64,000 bases of DNA, from positions 558,001 through 622,000 of the forward strand of contig OY782766.1 of assembly GCA_963678235.1 (NCBI GenBank). The letters run 5' to 3'. Made by a program: the position numbers and the translations under genes. Positions within the stretch are counted from its first letter, which is position 1. Every line of letters begins with the position of its first letter. Positions 8,901-18,020 of this stretch are shown in pieces. This DNA comes from JABMQB01 sp963678235. GTDB lineage: Bacteria > Bacteroidota > Bacteroidia > Bacteroidales > Prolixibacteraceae. The notes beneath the pieces are model-generated. The model searched no databases and was not told where the DNA came from. It saw nothing but the letters and a program-made list of their open reading frames with translations.

Positions 8901-9899
8901 AGAAGATGTTTTTCCTATTACTTCTGTTTCTGCATAACCTGATATCCTAGTAAAACTTTCATTTATTTCTACATATTCACCATTGAATGTACTAATGATA
9001 ACCGAGTCGGGACTGGTATAAAATGCAGCTTTAAATTTATTTTCGCTTTCTTCGGCTTTTTCTCGTGCGTTAATTAGTTCTTTTTTCCATCGCTTTTGTT
9101 CTGTAATATCCTGAGCTGCGCCCCAAAGACCAATAACATTGTTGTTATTATCTTTTACCTGCTCGCCTCTAACCCACATCCAACCATTGGCTTCATCTTT
9201 TCGTACGGTTCGTAGTTCGAGTTCATAAGGTTCTCCGGTGTCCACCGTATTTTGTAACGATTTTGATAAAAGCTCCCAGCTTTCTTTAGTAAAGAGCTTC
9301 ATGTGTTCGGTGTAAGGCGGAACCGGTTTTAAAGGGTCGAAACCATAGATTTTGTACAATTCCTCGGTCCAACTTACTTCATTGGTTTTTAAATCGAGAT
9401 ACCAACTACCAATTTTTGCAATTTCCTGGGCGCGTTCAAGTTCTCTGTTTTTTAAACGAAGTTTCTCTTCAATGGCTTTCCTCTCGGTTATATCGTGTGC
9501 TTGAAAAGAAATACATTGTTCGTTCTTATATTCTATAAAAAATGCTGCTACTATTAATGTGAGGATTTTACCACTTTTTGTTTGTACTCTAACTTCATAA
9601 TTCGTGAGCTGTTTATCCCGCTTTAGCGTTTCACTAAAGCGATCACGATCTTTGTAATAATACAAATCTAATTCTGTGGAGGTTTTTCCAAGTAATTCTT
9701 GTTCCTCATATTCAAAGAGTTGACAGAAACTGCGGTTGACAACCAGAATTTTCCCATCTGCTACTCGAAATATCCCGCACAAGTCAGGGCTAAAATCGAA
9801 CAGTTTGACAATGTCTTTTTCATACCCTTGTATTTGATTACTGAACATATGTCTTTGTATTGGTTTTTCGTATTTAATAGTTTTTGTGTATTTCCGCAA
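5931..9899 (-). CDS. hybrid sensor histidine kinase with multiple PAS domains and C-terminal receiver (1322 aa)
   Basis: About seven PAS/PAC units fill residues 25-935, each ending in a DITERK-like PAC motif and joined by short AKEKAEESE coiled linkers. A HisKA domain follows with the phospho-acceptor His957 in ANMSHEIRTPMNG. The HATPase_c domain shows NLVKNAIKYTDEG, DTGLGIRKDRKDAIFERF and GAGLGLTIVKSYVELLGG. A receiver domain with Asp1255 in LVLMDIQMPEMNG ends the protein. No transmembrane segment is evident, so it is probably a cytosolic sensor that phosphorylates itself and passes phosphate onward. It shares a cassette with two response regulators and another kinase. The third PAS is almost identical at DNA level to a PAS of the gene at 11277-13955. 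Confidence 0.92.
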   Translation of the reverse strand: MRKYTKTIKYEKPIQRHMFSNQIQGYEKDIVKLFDFSPDLCGIFRVADGKILVVNRSFCQLFEYEEQELLGKTSTELDLYYYKDRDRFSETLKRDKQLTNYEVRVQTKSGKILTLIVAAFFIEYKNEQCISFQAHDITERKAIEEKLRLKNRELERAQEIAKIGSWYLDLKTNEVSWTEELYKIYGFDPLKPVPPYTEHMKLFTKESWELLSKSLQNTVDTGEPYELELRTVRKDEANGWMWVRGEQVKDNNNNVIGLWGAAQDITEQKRWKKELINAREKAEESENKFKAAFYTSPDSVIISTFNGEYVEINESFTRISGYAETEVIGKTSSEINIWAVPEDRNTFVETLRKNDYIENFESLFRTKNGTIVPALVSARIIMHKNEPFILSVTRIITERKKYETELLNAKRIAEESKANITAIIEGTNHSIWAFNRNYQILYINHIFQEEFLKSFGVLLEPGMSVVEALPESLRPLWKPRYDRVLANEQYTVEDAVPIDNDTVYIEVSFNPIVKNGEVIGGSCFGSNITSRKQGEIELIKAKVKAEESQKQFMALFEQSPLSIQIFNINGIAINVNRAWRKLWQVPIDYQEINKYNLFEDKHAKERGWLNYLVKAFEGETVHIPALEYNPQENGNLGRKRILQATAFPIIINKKVENVVLIHQDVTDLKKYEADLIEAKEKAEESEERFTLAMNAAKDGLYDWNLVTNEIYYSPGWKSMLGYKDEELPNDFSVWEKLTEPHDVQKSWELQQQLINKQRDRFEMEFKMKHKDGHWVDILSRADAVFNEDGKAIRMVGTHIDISERKRAQEKIQIAEENLKNTFNLSPSIISKVNLNTGYFLEASSAVTRILGYTIEEFTSKPIWEFIHPDDKEKTDVVVATRISGNDITYFENRYLCKNGSYKWMAWHGRHGDKDGIVTTIGSDITERKQAEIELIKAKEKAEESDRLKSAFLANMSHEIRTPMNGILGFSNLLNEPGLESEEQQAYIKIIQKSGARMLNILSEIVAISKIESGAVDLQIKQVNINKKMESVYELLKPDATAKSINFSLKNNLRLREPILNTDESKLDSILTNLVKNAIKYTDEGYVEFGYNPKEINGKTFLEFYVKDTGLGIRKDRKDAIFERFIQADIEDVGARQGAGLGLTIVKSYVELLGGKVWVESEMGIGSTFYFTLPYNTNPKEKSVDKNDLPSEKDSTQINPELSELKILIADDDETSLIYLSTIIKDITNNVLVASSGIETVKICQSNSDINLVLMDIQMPEMNGYEATKQIREFNNDVIIIAQTAFAMAGDREKSIAAGCNDYISKPIKKDKLLSLIQKHFNK

Positions 9900-9942
9900 T
9901 TGGAAATAAAGGTTTTTGTCGTGCTATTTTTGCTTAATCTTA

Positions 9943-10371
9943 TCAAATTTTAAGGATTTTGTTATAATTGCTATTTTCTACAGGGAAATGATATTCCCCA
10001 TTCATTACTTCATCAATAGCCAGAGAAAGCTCCCTAAACAAATCTTTTTTTAACAGAATGCCTTTTATCCCGGATTCGATTAAACTTTTAATATATATAC
10101 TTGATGTTTCCTGTGTAATAGCAATTATTTTCAGGTTCCTATTATTTTCTAATATCCTCTTGGCTGCCACAATTCCGTTTATTCCGGGCAGGTTGATATC
10201 CATTAAAACAATATCAGTATTTAAACTAGGTGTTATATTCGCTACTGCTTCCTCTCCTGTATGGTAAGTGCCTGTTACCTGGCAATTTAATCGGATCTTA
10301 AGAAATAATTCAATATCTCTTAGAAACGTAAGATTATCATCTACAATATTGATTTTATAGGTTGTTTCCAT
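9943..10371 (-). CDS. single-domain response regulator (REC, 142 aa)
   Basis: A CheY-like receiver with the acidic pair DD11-12, phospho-acceptor Asp58 in DIVLMDINLPGING and the conserved lysine in GILLKKD. A short C-terminal tail of about 20 residues follows without a recognisable output domain. It lies 43 bp upstream of the hybrid kinase in the same direction and may act as a phosphate shuttle or as a truncated LuxR-type regulator, since its receiver resembles the NarL type (ending FRELSLAIDEVMNGEYHF). Confidence 0.85.
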   Translation of the reverse strand: METTYKINIVDDNLTFLRDIELFLKIRLNCQVTGTYHTGEEAVANITPSLNTDIVLMDINLPGINGIVAAKRILENNRNLKIIAITQETSSIYIKSLIESGIKGILLKKDLFRELSLAIDEVMNGEYHFPVENSNYNKILKI

Positions 10372-10620
10372 ACAAGATATTTTGCGTTAATAATTGGTGT
10401 GTAAGATTCAACTTTAAAAATCAATAGGTAAGAGGACTATTAACCATTTTGATATGAGAATTCTAACAAAAGGGTGTGAGAAATCTCACATTAAGAAAAT
10501 AAGCATAACGTATGCGAATAAACGATTAAATTAGAATCGTAAGGAAAATGATAAAAGGTAAGTGAAGTAATTTTTCGGATGATATTTTTACAATTGACGG
10601 CCTTTTTGTAAGTAATAATT

Positions 10621-11277
10621 TTAAATTCTGATTATATTATTTTTTAATGCAAAAATCACCAATTCAACCGTGTTTCGGGTATTCGTTTTTGTTAAAAGGC
10701 TACTTCTGTAGTTATTGATGGTTTTGGGACTGAGATGACATTTATCTGCAATTTCGTCGGTAGATGAACCATTTGCAAGATGTTGAAGGATTTCAAATTC
10801 CCTGTCAGTAATATCATCACTAATTTCTTTTTCATTTAATTTATTATGCCCCTGATACTTATTAATCATCATGCTTCTTAGTAATTCGGCTGAAATATAA
10901 CTTTCGCCTTTAACTACTTCAGTAATCCCTTTAATTAGTTCTGCATATCCTGATTTTTTAAGCAGGAATCCTTTTGCACCTGCATTAAGCATTCTTCCAT
11001 AATATTGTTCATCGCCGAACATGGAAAGTCCAAGTATTTTTATATCGGGGTATATTTCAAGAGCTTTTCTTGTGGCTAAAATACCATCCATAATTGGCAT
11101 CTCAATATCCATTAAAACACAATCGGGTTTAATCCTTTCCAGATGAGATAAAAACTGCGTTCCGTTTTCTGCTTCGGCTATAACCACCCCAATTTTTTTT
11201 GTTTCGATGAGTAGTTTTAAGCCATTGCGAAACAATGCATGGTCGTCAACCAAAATTATTTTTAATAGTTTAGCCAT
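10621..11277 (-). CDS. NarL/LuxR-type response regulator (218 aa)
   Basis: The N-terminal receiver has DD11-12, phospho-acceptor Asp57 in CVLMDIEMPIMDG and the GFLLKKSG lysine. A C-terminal GerE/LuxR helix-turn-helix spans about residues 150-215 (ITDREFEILQHLANGSS, DEIADKCHLSPKTINNYRS). It is probably a transcription factor controlled by phosphorylation from the NarX-type kinase just upstream, whose gene it overlaps by one base (TAATG type junction). About 250 bp separate it from the next gene in the cassette; no clear terminator was seen there. Confidence 0.92.
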   Translation of the reverse strand: MAKLLKIILVDDHALFRNGLKLLIETKKIGVVIAEAENGTQFLSHLERIKPDCVLMDIEMPIMDGILATRKALEIYPDIKILGLSMFGDEQYYGRMLNAGAKGFLLKKSGYAELIKGITEVVKGESYISAELLRSMMINKYQGHNKLNEKEISDDITDREFEILQHLANGSSTDEIADKCHLSPKTINNYRSSLLTKTNTRNTVELVIFALKNNIIRI

Positions 11278-13955
11278 TAATTCTCATTTATTTGAATTGC
11301 ATTATAAAAATTCATTTCAACTTTTAGCCCTTTCCCGGGAGCCGTAGTAAATTTAATATTTCCGTTATAAGTTTTAACTCGCTCCATAATATTTACTAAA
11401 CCAAAACCTTCATTCTTTTTCAAAGCTTTTTTTAAGTTAAAACCTACACCATCGTCTAAGTACAATATAATCAAATAATTATCCGTTTTTTTATAACTAA
11501 TGTCGATAGTTATATTCTTTGCAGATGCATGTTTCATCGAATTATTAATTAATTCGGTAATTACCCTGTAAATGGCCGCTTCGCGGTGCATCGTCAGTCT
11601 TTCCGTTAAATTGCTTGAGAAATGAAATTGTAAACTATCGCCAATTTGTAACCTTGAAATAAAAGTTTCGATGGCCGCATTTATACCAAAACTATTTAAG
11701 GTTCTTGGCGTTAAGCGGTTCGAAATTTCATCTACAATATTAACTGCTTCATTAATGTTTTCCATGCCATTCTTCAAAATCAATTCCTTTTCTTTCAACT
11801 CATCGGTATCAAACAACCATTCGAAATACATGTTTAACGACGAAAGAACAGGCCCCAAGCCATCGTGAAGTTCTTTTGAGAAGTAGCTCCGTTCCTTCTC
11901 CTCTGCTTCTATTATGGCATTCATTATTTTTTTTTCTTCTTCTTTTTCTTTTGTAATTTCGCGAACAAGAGCAACCCGAAGATTCTCCTCTTTTGATAAA
12001 AAGTAGGAAGTAATTTGCAAGGTAATGTTTTCATCCTTTTCATTTCTTAATTCAACCTCATAAGGGCTTGCATAATCCTTCTTCATCTCGGTTTGAATTA
12101 TATCCTGGCTTTTTTTATTATTCAAAAAGGAGATAAAATTCTTTCCTAGCAGTTTATCACGACTTGTTCCCATAAATCTTTCAAATGCCGGATTGACATC
12201 GACTGCAATACCGTTTTTATGAATTAATATCCCTTCGTTTGTAAGTTCAGTTAAACGTTTGAATCTTTTGTGACTTTCAAGAATGATATCCTCCTGTTTT
12301 TTCTTTTCAGTTATATCTCTGAATAAGACAAATCGGGCAGGAGTACCCCTAAATGTAAAATCTCTCCCTTGTATTTCAACCCACAGATGCCGCCCACTTT
12401 TATGAATTCCCTCTAGGACATAAGGCTCTACACTCGGCTGCTTTAATTTAATAAGTACAATTTTGATTGACTCTTCAGGGAAAAGAATGTCGATTGCATA
12501 TTTACCGCTTAATTCTTTTTCGGAGTATCCAAAAATATCATAAAAGGCCTTGTTGGCTTCCAGGAGTAGACCCTTATCGTGTATTGCGAGGCCTTCATGA
12601 TTCAGGTCTGAGAGTAAACGGTATTTTTCTTCGCTTTCTTCTGCTTTTTCTTTGGCTTTTACTAATTCAATTTCATTTTGTTTTAATTCTGTAATATCAT
12701 TAAAAAAGGAATTAAAATATCCCTTTTCAGAGGATGTTAATGAAATTGCAAAATACCTATTATTAATACCTGAGTATATTTCATGATAGTCTGGGACTCC
12801 TGTTAAGGCGACATTTCCAGTTTTCCTAATCCATTCATTATCAATAGCTGGGAATAGTTCTTTAATCCGTTTGTTTAATACATGTTCTGCTTTAACTCCA
12901 ATCATTTCTTCGTAAGCAGGATTTATCTCGGAAATAATATAATCAACAGGTTCACCTTTTTCATTTGTAATCACTTTGTGAAGGGCAAACCCATTTGTCA
13001 TATTTGTAAATAATTCATGGTATTTTTTTTCACTGAGTTCAGCTCTTTCTTTAGAATTTATTAGTTCGGTTTCATATTTCTTCCTTTCAGTAATATCCCT
13101 TGTAACAGATAAAATAAAGGGTTCATTTTTAATCATAATTATTCGGGCAGATACCAATGCGGGAACAATTGTTCCATTTTTTGTACGGAATAAACTTTCA
13201 AAATTTTCGATGTAATCATTTTTTCTGAGTGTTTCTACAAAAGTATTTCTATCTTCCGGTACAGCCCAAATATTAATTTCAGAAGATGTTTTTCCTATTA
13301 CTTCTGTTTCTGCATAACCTGATATCCTAGTAAAACTTTCATTTATTTCTACATATTCACCATTGAATGTACTAATGATAACCGAGTCAGGACTGGTATA
13401 AAATGCAGCTTTAAATTTATTTTCGCTTTCTTCTGCTTTTTTGGTTTTATCAATAAGTTCATGTTCGTAATTATTTCTTTCGATTTCGTGAGCAACCCTA
13501 ATGGCTACAATTTGAAGAATTGTTTTTATTTGTTCCGGATTTTCTATTGGTTTTGTGTCGAGAAGGGCTATTAATCCAAGTGGATCGCCTTTAATACTCC
13601 AAAGTGGAATGCCAATGTAGCCTTCTGCGCGCATATCTACCAACATTGAATCTTTGGGAAATAAATTTTGAATATTTTTTACATAGCAACAAAGATTCTT
13701 ACCCATAACATTCTCGCAAGGTGTGTTTTTTAGGGCATAACTAACATTTGTTTTAACATCTCCACCTGAGACAATAGAAAGTGTTTCGGCAGTTTGTCCA
13801 TCGGGGTTAAGTTTGTTAATCAAAACATAAGCCACTTGTAGTTTATCGGCAAGGAACAATGACAATGAATCAAAAAATTCACGTTCATCATTTGTCCAAC
13901 CCTTTTGGGCTATAAATCTTAGGGTTTCGTTAACTAATTTTTCCTTGGTGTTCAT
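11277..13955 (-). CDS. NarX-type sensor histidine kinase, GAF plus PAS domains (892 aa)
   Basis: A GAF domain occupies about residues 15-180 (FLADKLQVAYVLINKL, EGYIGIPLWSIKGDPLGLI). Four PAS units follow, then a HisKA_3 dimerisation domain with His697 in ELHDGLGPVLSSLN, and a HATPase domain (VITELINNSMKHASA, LDDGVGF, EGFGLVNIMERVK). This is the kinase type that partners LuxR-family regulators, and such a gene overlaps its stop. I chose ATG at 13955 (MNTKEKLV); an in-frame ATG at 14009 would add 18 residues that look unlike the family. The second PAS shares about 350 nearly identical bp with the hybrid kinase gene at 5931-9899. Confidence 0.9.
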   Translation of the reverse strand: MNTKEKLVNETLRFIAQKGWTNDEREFFDSLSLFLADKLQVAYVLINKLNPDGQTAETLSIVSGGDVKTNVSYALKNTPCENVMGKNLCCYVKNIQNLFPKDSMLVDMRAEGYIGIPLWSIKGDPLGLIALLDTKPIENPEQIKTILQIVAIRVAHEIERNNYEHELIDKTKKAEESENKFKAAFYTSPDSVIISTFNGEYVEINESFTRISGYAETEVIGKTSSEINIWAVPEDRNTFVETLRKNDYIENFESLFRTKNGTIVPALVSARIIMIKNEPFILSVTRDITERKKYETELINSKERAELSEKKYHELFTNMTNGFALHKVITNEKGEPVDYIISEINPAYEEMIGVKAEHVLNKRIKELFPAIDNEWIRKTGNVALTGVPDYHEIYSGINNRYFAISLTSSEKGYFNSFFNDITELKQNEIELVKAKEKAEESEEKYRLLSDLNHEGLAIHDKGLLLEANKAFYDIFGYSEKELSGKYAIDILFPEESIKIVLIKLKQPSVEPYVLEGIHKSGRHLWVEIQGRDFTFRGTPARFVLFRDITEKKKQEDIILESHKRFKRLTELTNEGILIHKNGIAVDVNPAFERFMGTSRDKLLGKNFISFLNNKKSQDIIQTEMKKDYASPYEVELRNEKDENITLQITSYFLSKEENLRVALVREITKEKEEEKKIMNAIIEAEEKERSYFSKELHDGLGPVLSSLNMYFEWLFDTDELKEKELILKNGMENINEAVNIVDEISNRLTPRTLNSFGINAAIETFISRLQIGDSLQFHFSSNLTERLTMHREAAIYRVITELINNSMKHASAKNITIDISYKKTDNYLIILYLDDGVGFNLKKALKKNEGFGLVNIMERVKTYNGNIKFTTAPGKGLKVEMNFYNAIQINEN

Positions 13956-14054
13956 ACTCAAACTATTATTGTTTTGAATAAAACTGGAAAATACAAATAT
14001 TTTGATCACTAACCAATGTAATTGAATCTGTTATTTTCCTCAAGCATTGGCTAT

Positions 14055-14178
14055 AACGGTTGTGGTATGAGGTCGTGGCGGTCAGACGAGAGTCTGAGTG
14101 TCCGACCGAAACTGAGGTTGGGACGAGATTCGACTTGTCGAATCCGCACAAACCCAGCCATGCCTTATACCACGTGTT
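14055..14178. repeat. attC-like repeat R2 (body type alpha)
   Basis: AACGG to TGTT, 124 bp. Outer inner-stem GTGGTATGAGG pairs with CCTTATACCAC. A central inverted repeat lies around ATTCGACTTGTCGAAT. The body is nearly identical to R4, R10 and R15. Left arm TGGCTATAAC matches GTTATAGCCA at 5879; right arm GTTAGCGGTT matches the end at 18713. Confidence 0.9.
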
Positions 14179-14216
14179 AGCGGTTGTTTTTTTCTTCCAT
14201 TTTCTTAATTAATTGC

Positions 14217-17200
14217 CTAATATTCCAGTTTGTCTCTTTCTGCTTGTTCATCCATTCGTCTAGCATCGATTAAATAACCTTCTGACAAACGTTTAAATAT
14301 TTCTGATACATTAGGAAATTTATTTTTAGAGTCATTCGCCAAGTTCTCAAAGTATTTTGCATGTCCTCTTTCAATATTTCCACCTTCAAAAGGTCCTCTT
14401 GTGGATGAACCTCTTTTATTAAAAAGGGCTGAAGAATAATTTCTTTTCATACCTTCAGAATTAATCTCCTCAATAACTTCAAAAATTACTTCTTGAGGCC
14501 ATTCCGGAATGTTTTCAGGAAACTGAGCTAAAACCTGACCAATGTGAATATCTGCAACTTCCAATCTACTAGCTTTTTTAGCTATTTCTCTAGCTTTTGT
14601 AATCCATTCAAGTAATTCTGTTTTATCAATAGAATTATCAGATTTCATCCCTGGTATCTTTTTCCATGAATGAAGTAAATGATATGCCTGTTTAGCTCTA
14701 TTTTGTATTATCTCATCCGAGATATCTTTTCTTTCTTCTTCTATCTTTTTTTTGTCTTTTGGAACATAAACCCACTTAATAACCTCGACGAAAAACTCAG
14801 GATTCTTAGCTAATTCTTCTTGTAAAATGATAGGGCTTCTTTTATTGCCATAAGAATCAAGTATAGGAAGGTAAAGCCATTCCAGATTTATTAAAATTGA
14901 TTTGTCTAAATCTGTTCTATTATCAAGTTCTTTAAAAGTCTTCTCAATTTCATAGCCAATATTTCTAAAAGGCTCTTTTGAATCTTCCGTAGCTGCTTTT
15001 TTTAATAATTCACACAGGAGTTCAGTAGATATTATATTTAAAAAATGGGCACTAATATCAATTGCTGAAAAATATCTATTGTATTTAATCAGCATTTCTA
15101 TACCATAAATTTTATCCTCATCAGGAATATGGTAAAAATGTGGATTCACATTTTGCCAATATTCTGCTTGAATTTCATCTCCAAGAGTTAATATGTACGT
15201 CCATAATTCTGAATTTTGATTTAAGGGGATTAAAATATGTGAAATCGGTTTTGGACCAAATCCTTTGGCTAGCAATTTTATTACTAACTGTTTTATCCAA
15301 TCTAAACCTTCCCTTATCGCTTTTCTGAATACAAATCCATGAATAAATCTGATTGTATCAGTAGAGTCTTGTAAGCACTCGCAAACAGTTAAAACATCAC
15401 CTTCATCTTTAATCACTTCTGCAAATGCTTCACCTAAAGTAGACGACTCTTTTACTGAGTTACGCAATTCAACGCTCCTTTTTAAACCTATTTCATCAAT
15501 AATGGTTTTAACTGCTTCAATTCTTAATTGATTTATTTTATTTTGTCTTTGTTCATATTTCTTTTCAGAATCTGTCGCATCATCTTTTAATCCCTCAGGA
15601 AGAGCTGGATAATAATCATTAAAGAGCCAGATATTCTTATTAATTGCATCTTTTGGCGTTAGTCTATTATAAAGTTGCTCATATTTTTCTAATTCTTTTT
15701 CTTCCAGTGCCCAATCTGTATCTGGATATGTCCTATGATGACTAAGCAATTTTCTAAGTGTATGCCATGTCTCATATTGTTTTTGGTATACTTTAGAATA
15801 ATTATTTTCTGCCCATTCTAATACTCTATTTCTATCTGTTGGGGATAAATTAACCGAATCATCTAAAAGTTGGGAGAATTTAAATTCGTCATAATCAAAC
15901 AAATCAAACAATAGAGTTAATACAAAAGTGTGTGTATCCCAAATTTCTTGATATGTATAATTTAAATTAGTATTCTTATCAAAAATTCGCCATCGCATTT
16001 TGTGTGTTGGGAATGCAGTTCCATGGCTTTCGGGTAACATTCGCATTAATAACGTCCATCCTTTATCTTTCTCTTTATCTGTTATATATTTTAAAACTTC
16101 CATTCTCTCCTCAAAAGGAGCTAAAGTTTGATAGTGCCAAGTTTTAAATATTTCTGTTATACTATTGATTGGGCGATTTGATAAATTGCCACCAGGGTCT
16201 AATCTTGCAAGTTTAAGTAATACTAATCCAACATCTCTTAAATATTCCGGCACCCACGCTAAACCTTCTAATGCCCATAATAGGCCGGTGTGGCTACTTG
16301 ACGAACCAAAATAGTCGTCAGTTTCTTTGAACATATCCATAATCTCAGGATGTTCTTTAGAAAGAGAATTTTTTACTGCCTTTAAAAAACTCAAGGGTGA
16401 AGCTTCCGAAATTAGTGGAAGTTCATGGTCAACAGAAATCCATAAATCACCATTTGAGTCAAATAATAATTCATGAATTATTTTATCAACCCACAATTGA
16501 TGATTTGATTGGTTTGGCATATTTAATCCGTCACCAAATCGGCCAACTAATATTAATGATTGAGTAAGCCCTTCTCTTGCCCAATTAGAAAATCGCCGTT
16601 TTTTATTGTAAAAACTTATAAAATCATCTTTGTTTTCTGGTTCTATAAGCGGATTACCATCTTTATATGCTAATGAGAAGCACTCCTGTAATTGTTGTAG
16701 ATTAATTTGTGTTAGAGATGTTGCAAGAGTTGTCCATAAATCTAATGGAGAAACTAATCGCCAAGTTTCACCAATTTGAAGAATGGGAGATTCTTCAAAG
16801 TTTTTCCATTTATTTAAAATAGCCAAATAGTCAGAATATTTTTGGCTGGATAAAATTTCAATAAGTTCTATGTCTCCTTCATAGGTCTCATTCCATCTAC
16901 CTAAAATAAGTGCCGGTATTATTTCTCGAATATCTTCGGTTTCGAGCCATTTAGCTTTTGAATGTGGGAATCCTATAAGTTTTTTCAGTATTGTTATATT
17001 CCTCCCTGATTCTCTTGAAAACTTTTCAGCATCACCTTTAGGAATACCACTTTTTATTAATGAATTTATTTGTCCATCTCTATCAATAGTTGGTAATACT
17101 ATTGTCTCTTGATTGAAGTTATCATCTGCCCCTAATGGAACTAGGACATGATGTCCCTTTGAAACAGCAGAATACAAAGGTTGTGTTTCTTCGAATCTTG

Positions 17201-18020
17201 GAATTAGGTTTAAGGCTGTTGCTGTATTAATTCTAATGCCACGAAAGTTACCTTCTGTATCAATAATCAATGACTTTGAAAAAAATCTTTCAGATTCGTC
17301 TTTGTCAAATTGTTTTGCAGATGCTATTATAAATGCAATTGCTTCATTTTTAGTCGAGGCCTTTATGGCTTTAATACTGGCTTGACCTTTAAGGATATTT
17401 AATAATTGTTGTTTTTCTAATTCTCTTCCCGAAGTAATGACTTCCGGTGCTAATATTAATCCATTGGGACCGATTGAATACTCCTCCCAGAATTCATCTG
17501 CTGTCATTAAGCCATCAAAAGGATAGTTTCCGATTAAACTTGAAAACCATCTTGAAACTGACAACGCAATATCCAACCATTGCTCTAAAATAGAAGAATC
17601 ATATACTTTTACATCTTTCCAAATTCCTTGGGCTTTCTTGTCCTCAATCCATTTATCCTTTTTTTTCCAATATCGAGGAGTAACAAAAATAAAAACACAT
17701 TCTTGTTTAGAATATCCTAAGGAGTAAGCAGTTCTTTTGTCATAGTCATCATCAGCTTTACCCTTGTTATCTGCCTCTGTTCCAAATTCCCACAATGAAG
17801 TCCCTTTGGGAACATATGCTGTATCTTCTTCACAAGTTACAATACCATCCCAGCCACCTATATAAGCAGCGCTACCAGAAGGAATATCGGATTGTGTGCT
17901 CATAGGAGTTGTTGCTCTCACAAGTCTTGAAATTAAATATGGTAAATCTCCTTTTGAGTCTATCCTTTTTGCCCAATCTTCTAAATGATTTCTTGAGACG
18001 AGTTTCATATTACTATTCAT
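14217..18020 (-). CDS. large putative defence protein with nuclease-like N-terminus (1267 aa)
   Basis: I do not recognise a named family with certainty. The N-terminus has a pattern seen in restriction-endonuclease-like domains of large anti-phage proteins: GGWDGIV (residues 55-61), then VPKGTSLWEFG (70-80), a KADDDYDKRT stretch and VFIFVTPRYWKKKDKW. A helical region from about residue 195 (ITSGRELEKQQLLNILKG) is placed like a STAND-type NTPase, but no intact Walker A motif is visible. The rest, about residues 400-1250, is helical and repeat-like, suggesting a sensor scaffold. Its start overlaps the end of the upstream 220-aa gene by 8 bp, so the two form one transcription unit and fill one cassette. 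Defence function is inferred, not shown. Confidence 0.6.
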   Translation of the reverse strand: MNSNMKLVSRNHLEDWAKRIDSKGDLPYLISRLVRATTPMSTQSDIPSGSAAYIGGWDGIVTCEEDTAYVPKGTSLWEFGTEADNKGKADDDYDKRTAYSLGYSKQECVFIFVTPRYWKKKDKWIEDKKAQGIWKDVKVYDSSILEQWLDIALSVSRWFSSLIGNYPFDGLMTADEFWEEYSIGPNGLILAPEVITSGRELEKQQLLNILKGQASIKAIKASTKNEAIAFIIASAKQFDKDESERFFSKSLIIDTEGNFRGIRINTATALNLIPRFEETQPLYSAVSKGHHVLVPLGADDNFNQETIVLPTIDRDGQINSLIKSGIPKGDAEKFSRESGRNITILKKLIGFPHSKAKWLETEDIREIIPALILGRWNETYEGDIELIEILSSQKYSDYLAILNKWKNFEESPILQIGETWRLVSPLDLWTTLATSLTQINLQQLQECFSLAYKDGNPLIEPENKDDFISFYNKKRRFSNWAREGLTQSLILVGRFGDGLNMPNQSNHQLWVDKIIHELLFDSNGDLWISVDHELPLISEASPLSFLKAVKNSLSKEHPEIMDMFKETDDYFGSSSSHTGLLWALEGLAWVPEYLRDVGLVLLKLARLDPGGNLSNRPINSITEIFKTWHYQTLAPFEERMEVLKYITDKEKDKGWTLLMRMLPESHGTAFPTHKMRWRIFDKNTNLNYTYQEIWDTHTFVLTLLFDLFDYDEFKFSQLLDDSVNLSPTDRNRVLEWAENNYSKVYQKQYETWHTLRKLLSHHRTYPDTDWALEEKELEKYEQLYNRLTPKDAINKNIWLFNDYYPALPEGLKDDATDSEKKYEQRQNKINQLRIEAVKTIIDEIGLKRSVELRNSVKESSTLGEAFAEVIKDEGDVLTVCECLQDSTDTIRFIHGFVFRKAIREGLDWIKQLVIKLLAKGFGPKPISHILIPLNQNSELWTYILTLGDEIQAEYWQNVNPHFYHIPDEDKIYGIEMLIKYNRYFSAIDISAHFLNIISTELLCELLKKAATEDSKEPFRNIGYEIEKTFKELDNRTDLDKSILINLEWLYLPILDSYGNKRSPIILQEELAKNPEFFVEVIKWVYVPKDKKKIEEERKDISDEIIQNRAKQAYHLLHSWKKIPGMKSDNSIDKTELLEWITKAREIAKKASRLEVADIHIGQVLAQFPENIPEWPQEVIFEVIEEINSEGMKRNYSSALFNKRGSSTRGPFEGGNIERGHAKYFENLANDSKNKFPNVSEIFKRLSEGYLIDARRMDEQAERDKLEY

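Noticed and set aside
13966..14151. 61-aa minus-strand ORF next to the kinase gene
   Set aside because: It mostly reads repeat R2 and overlaps the kinase start region.
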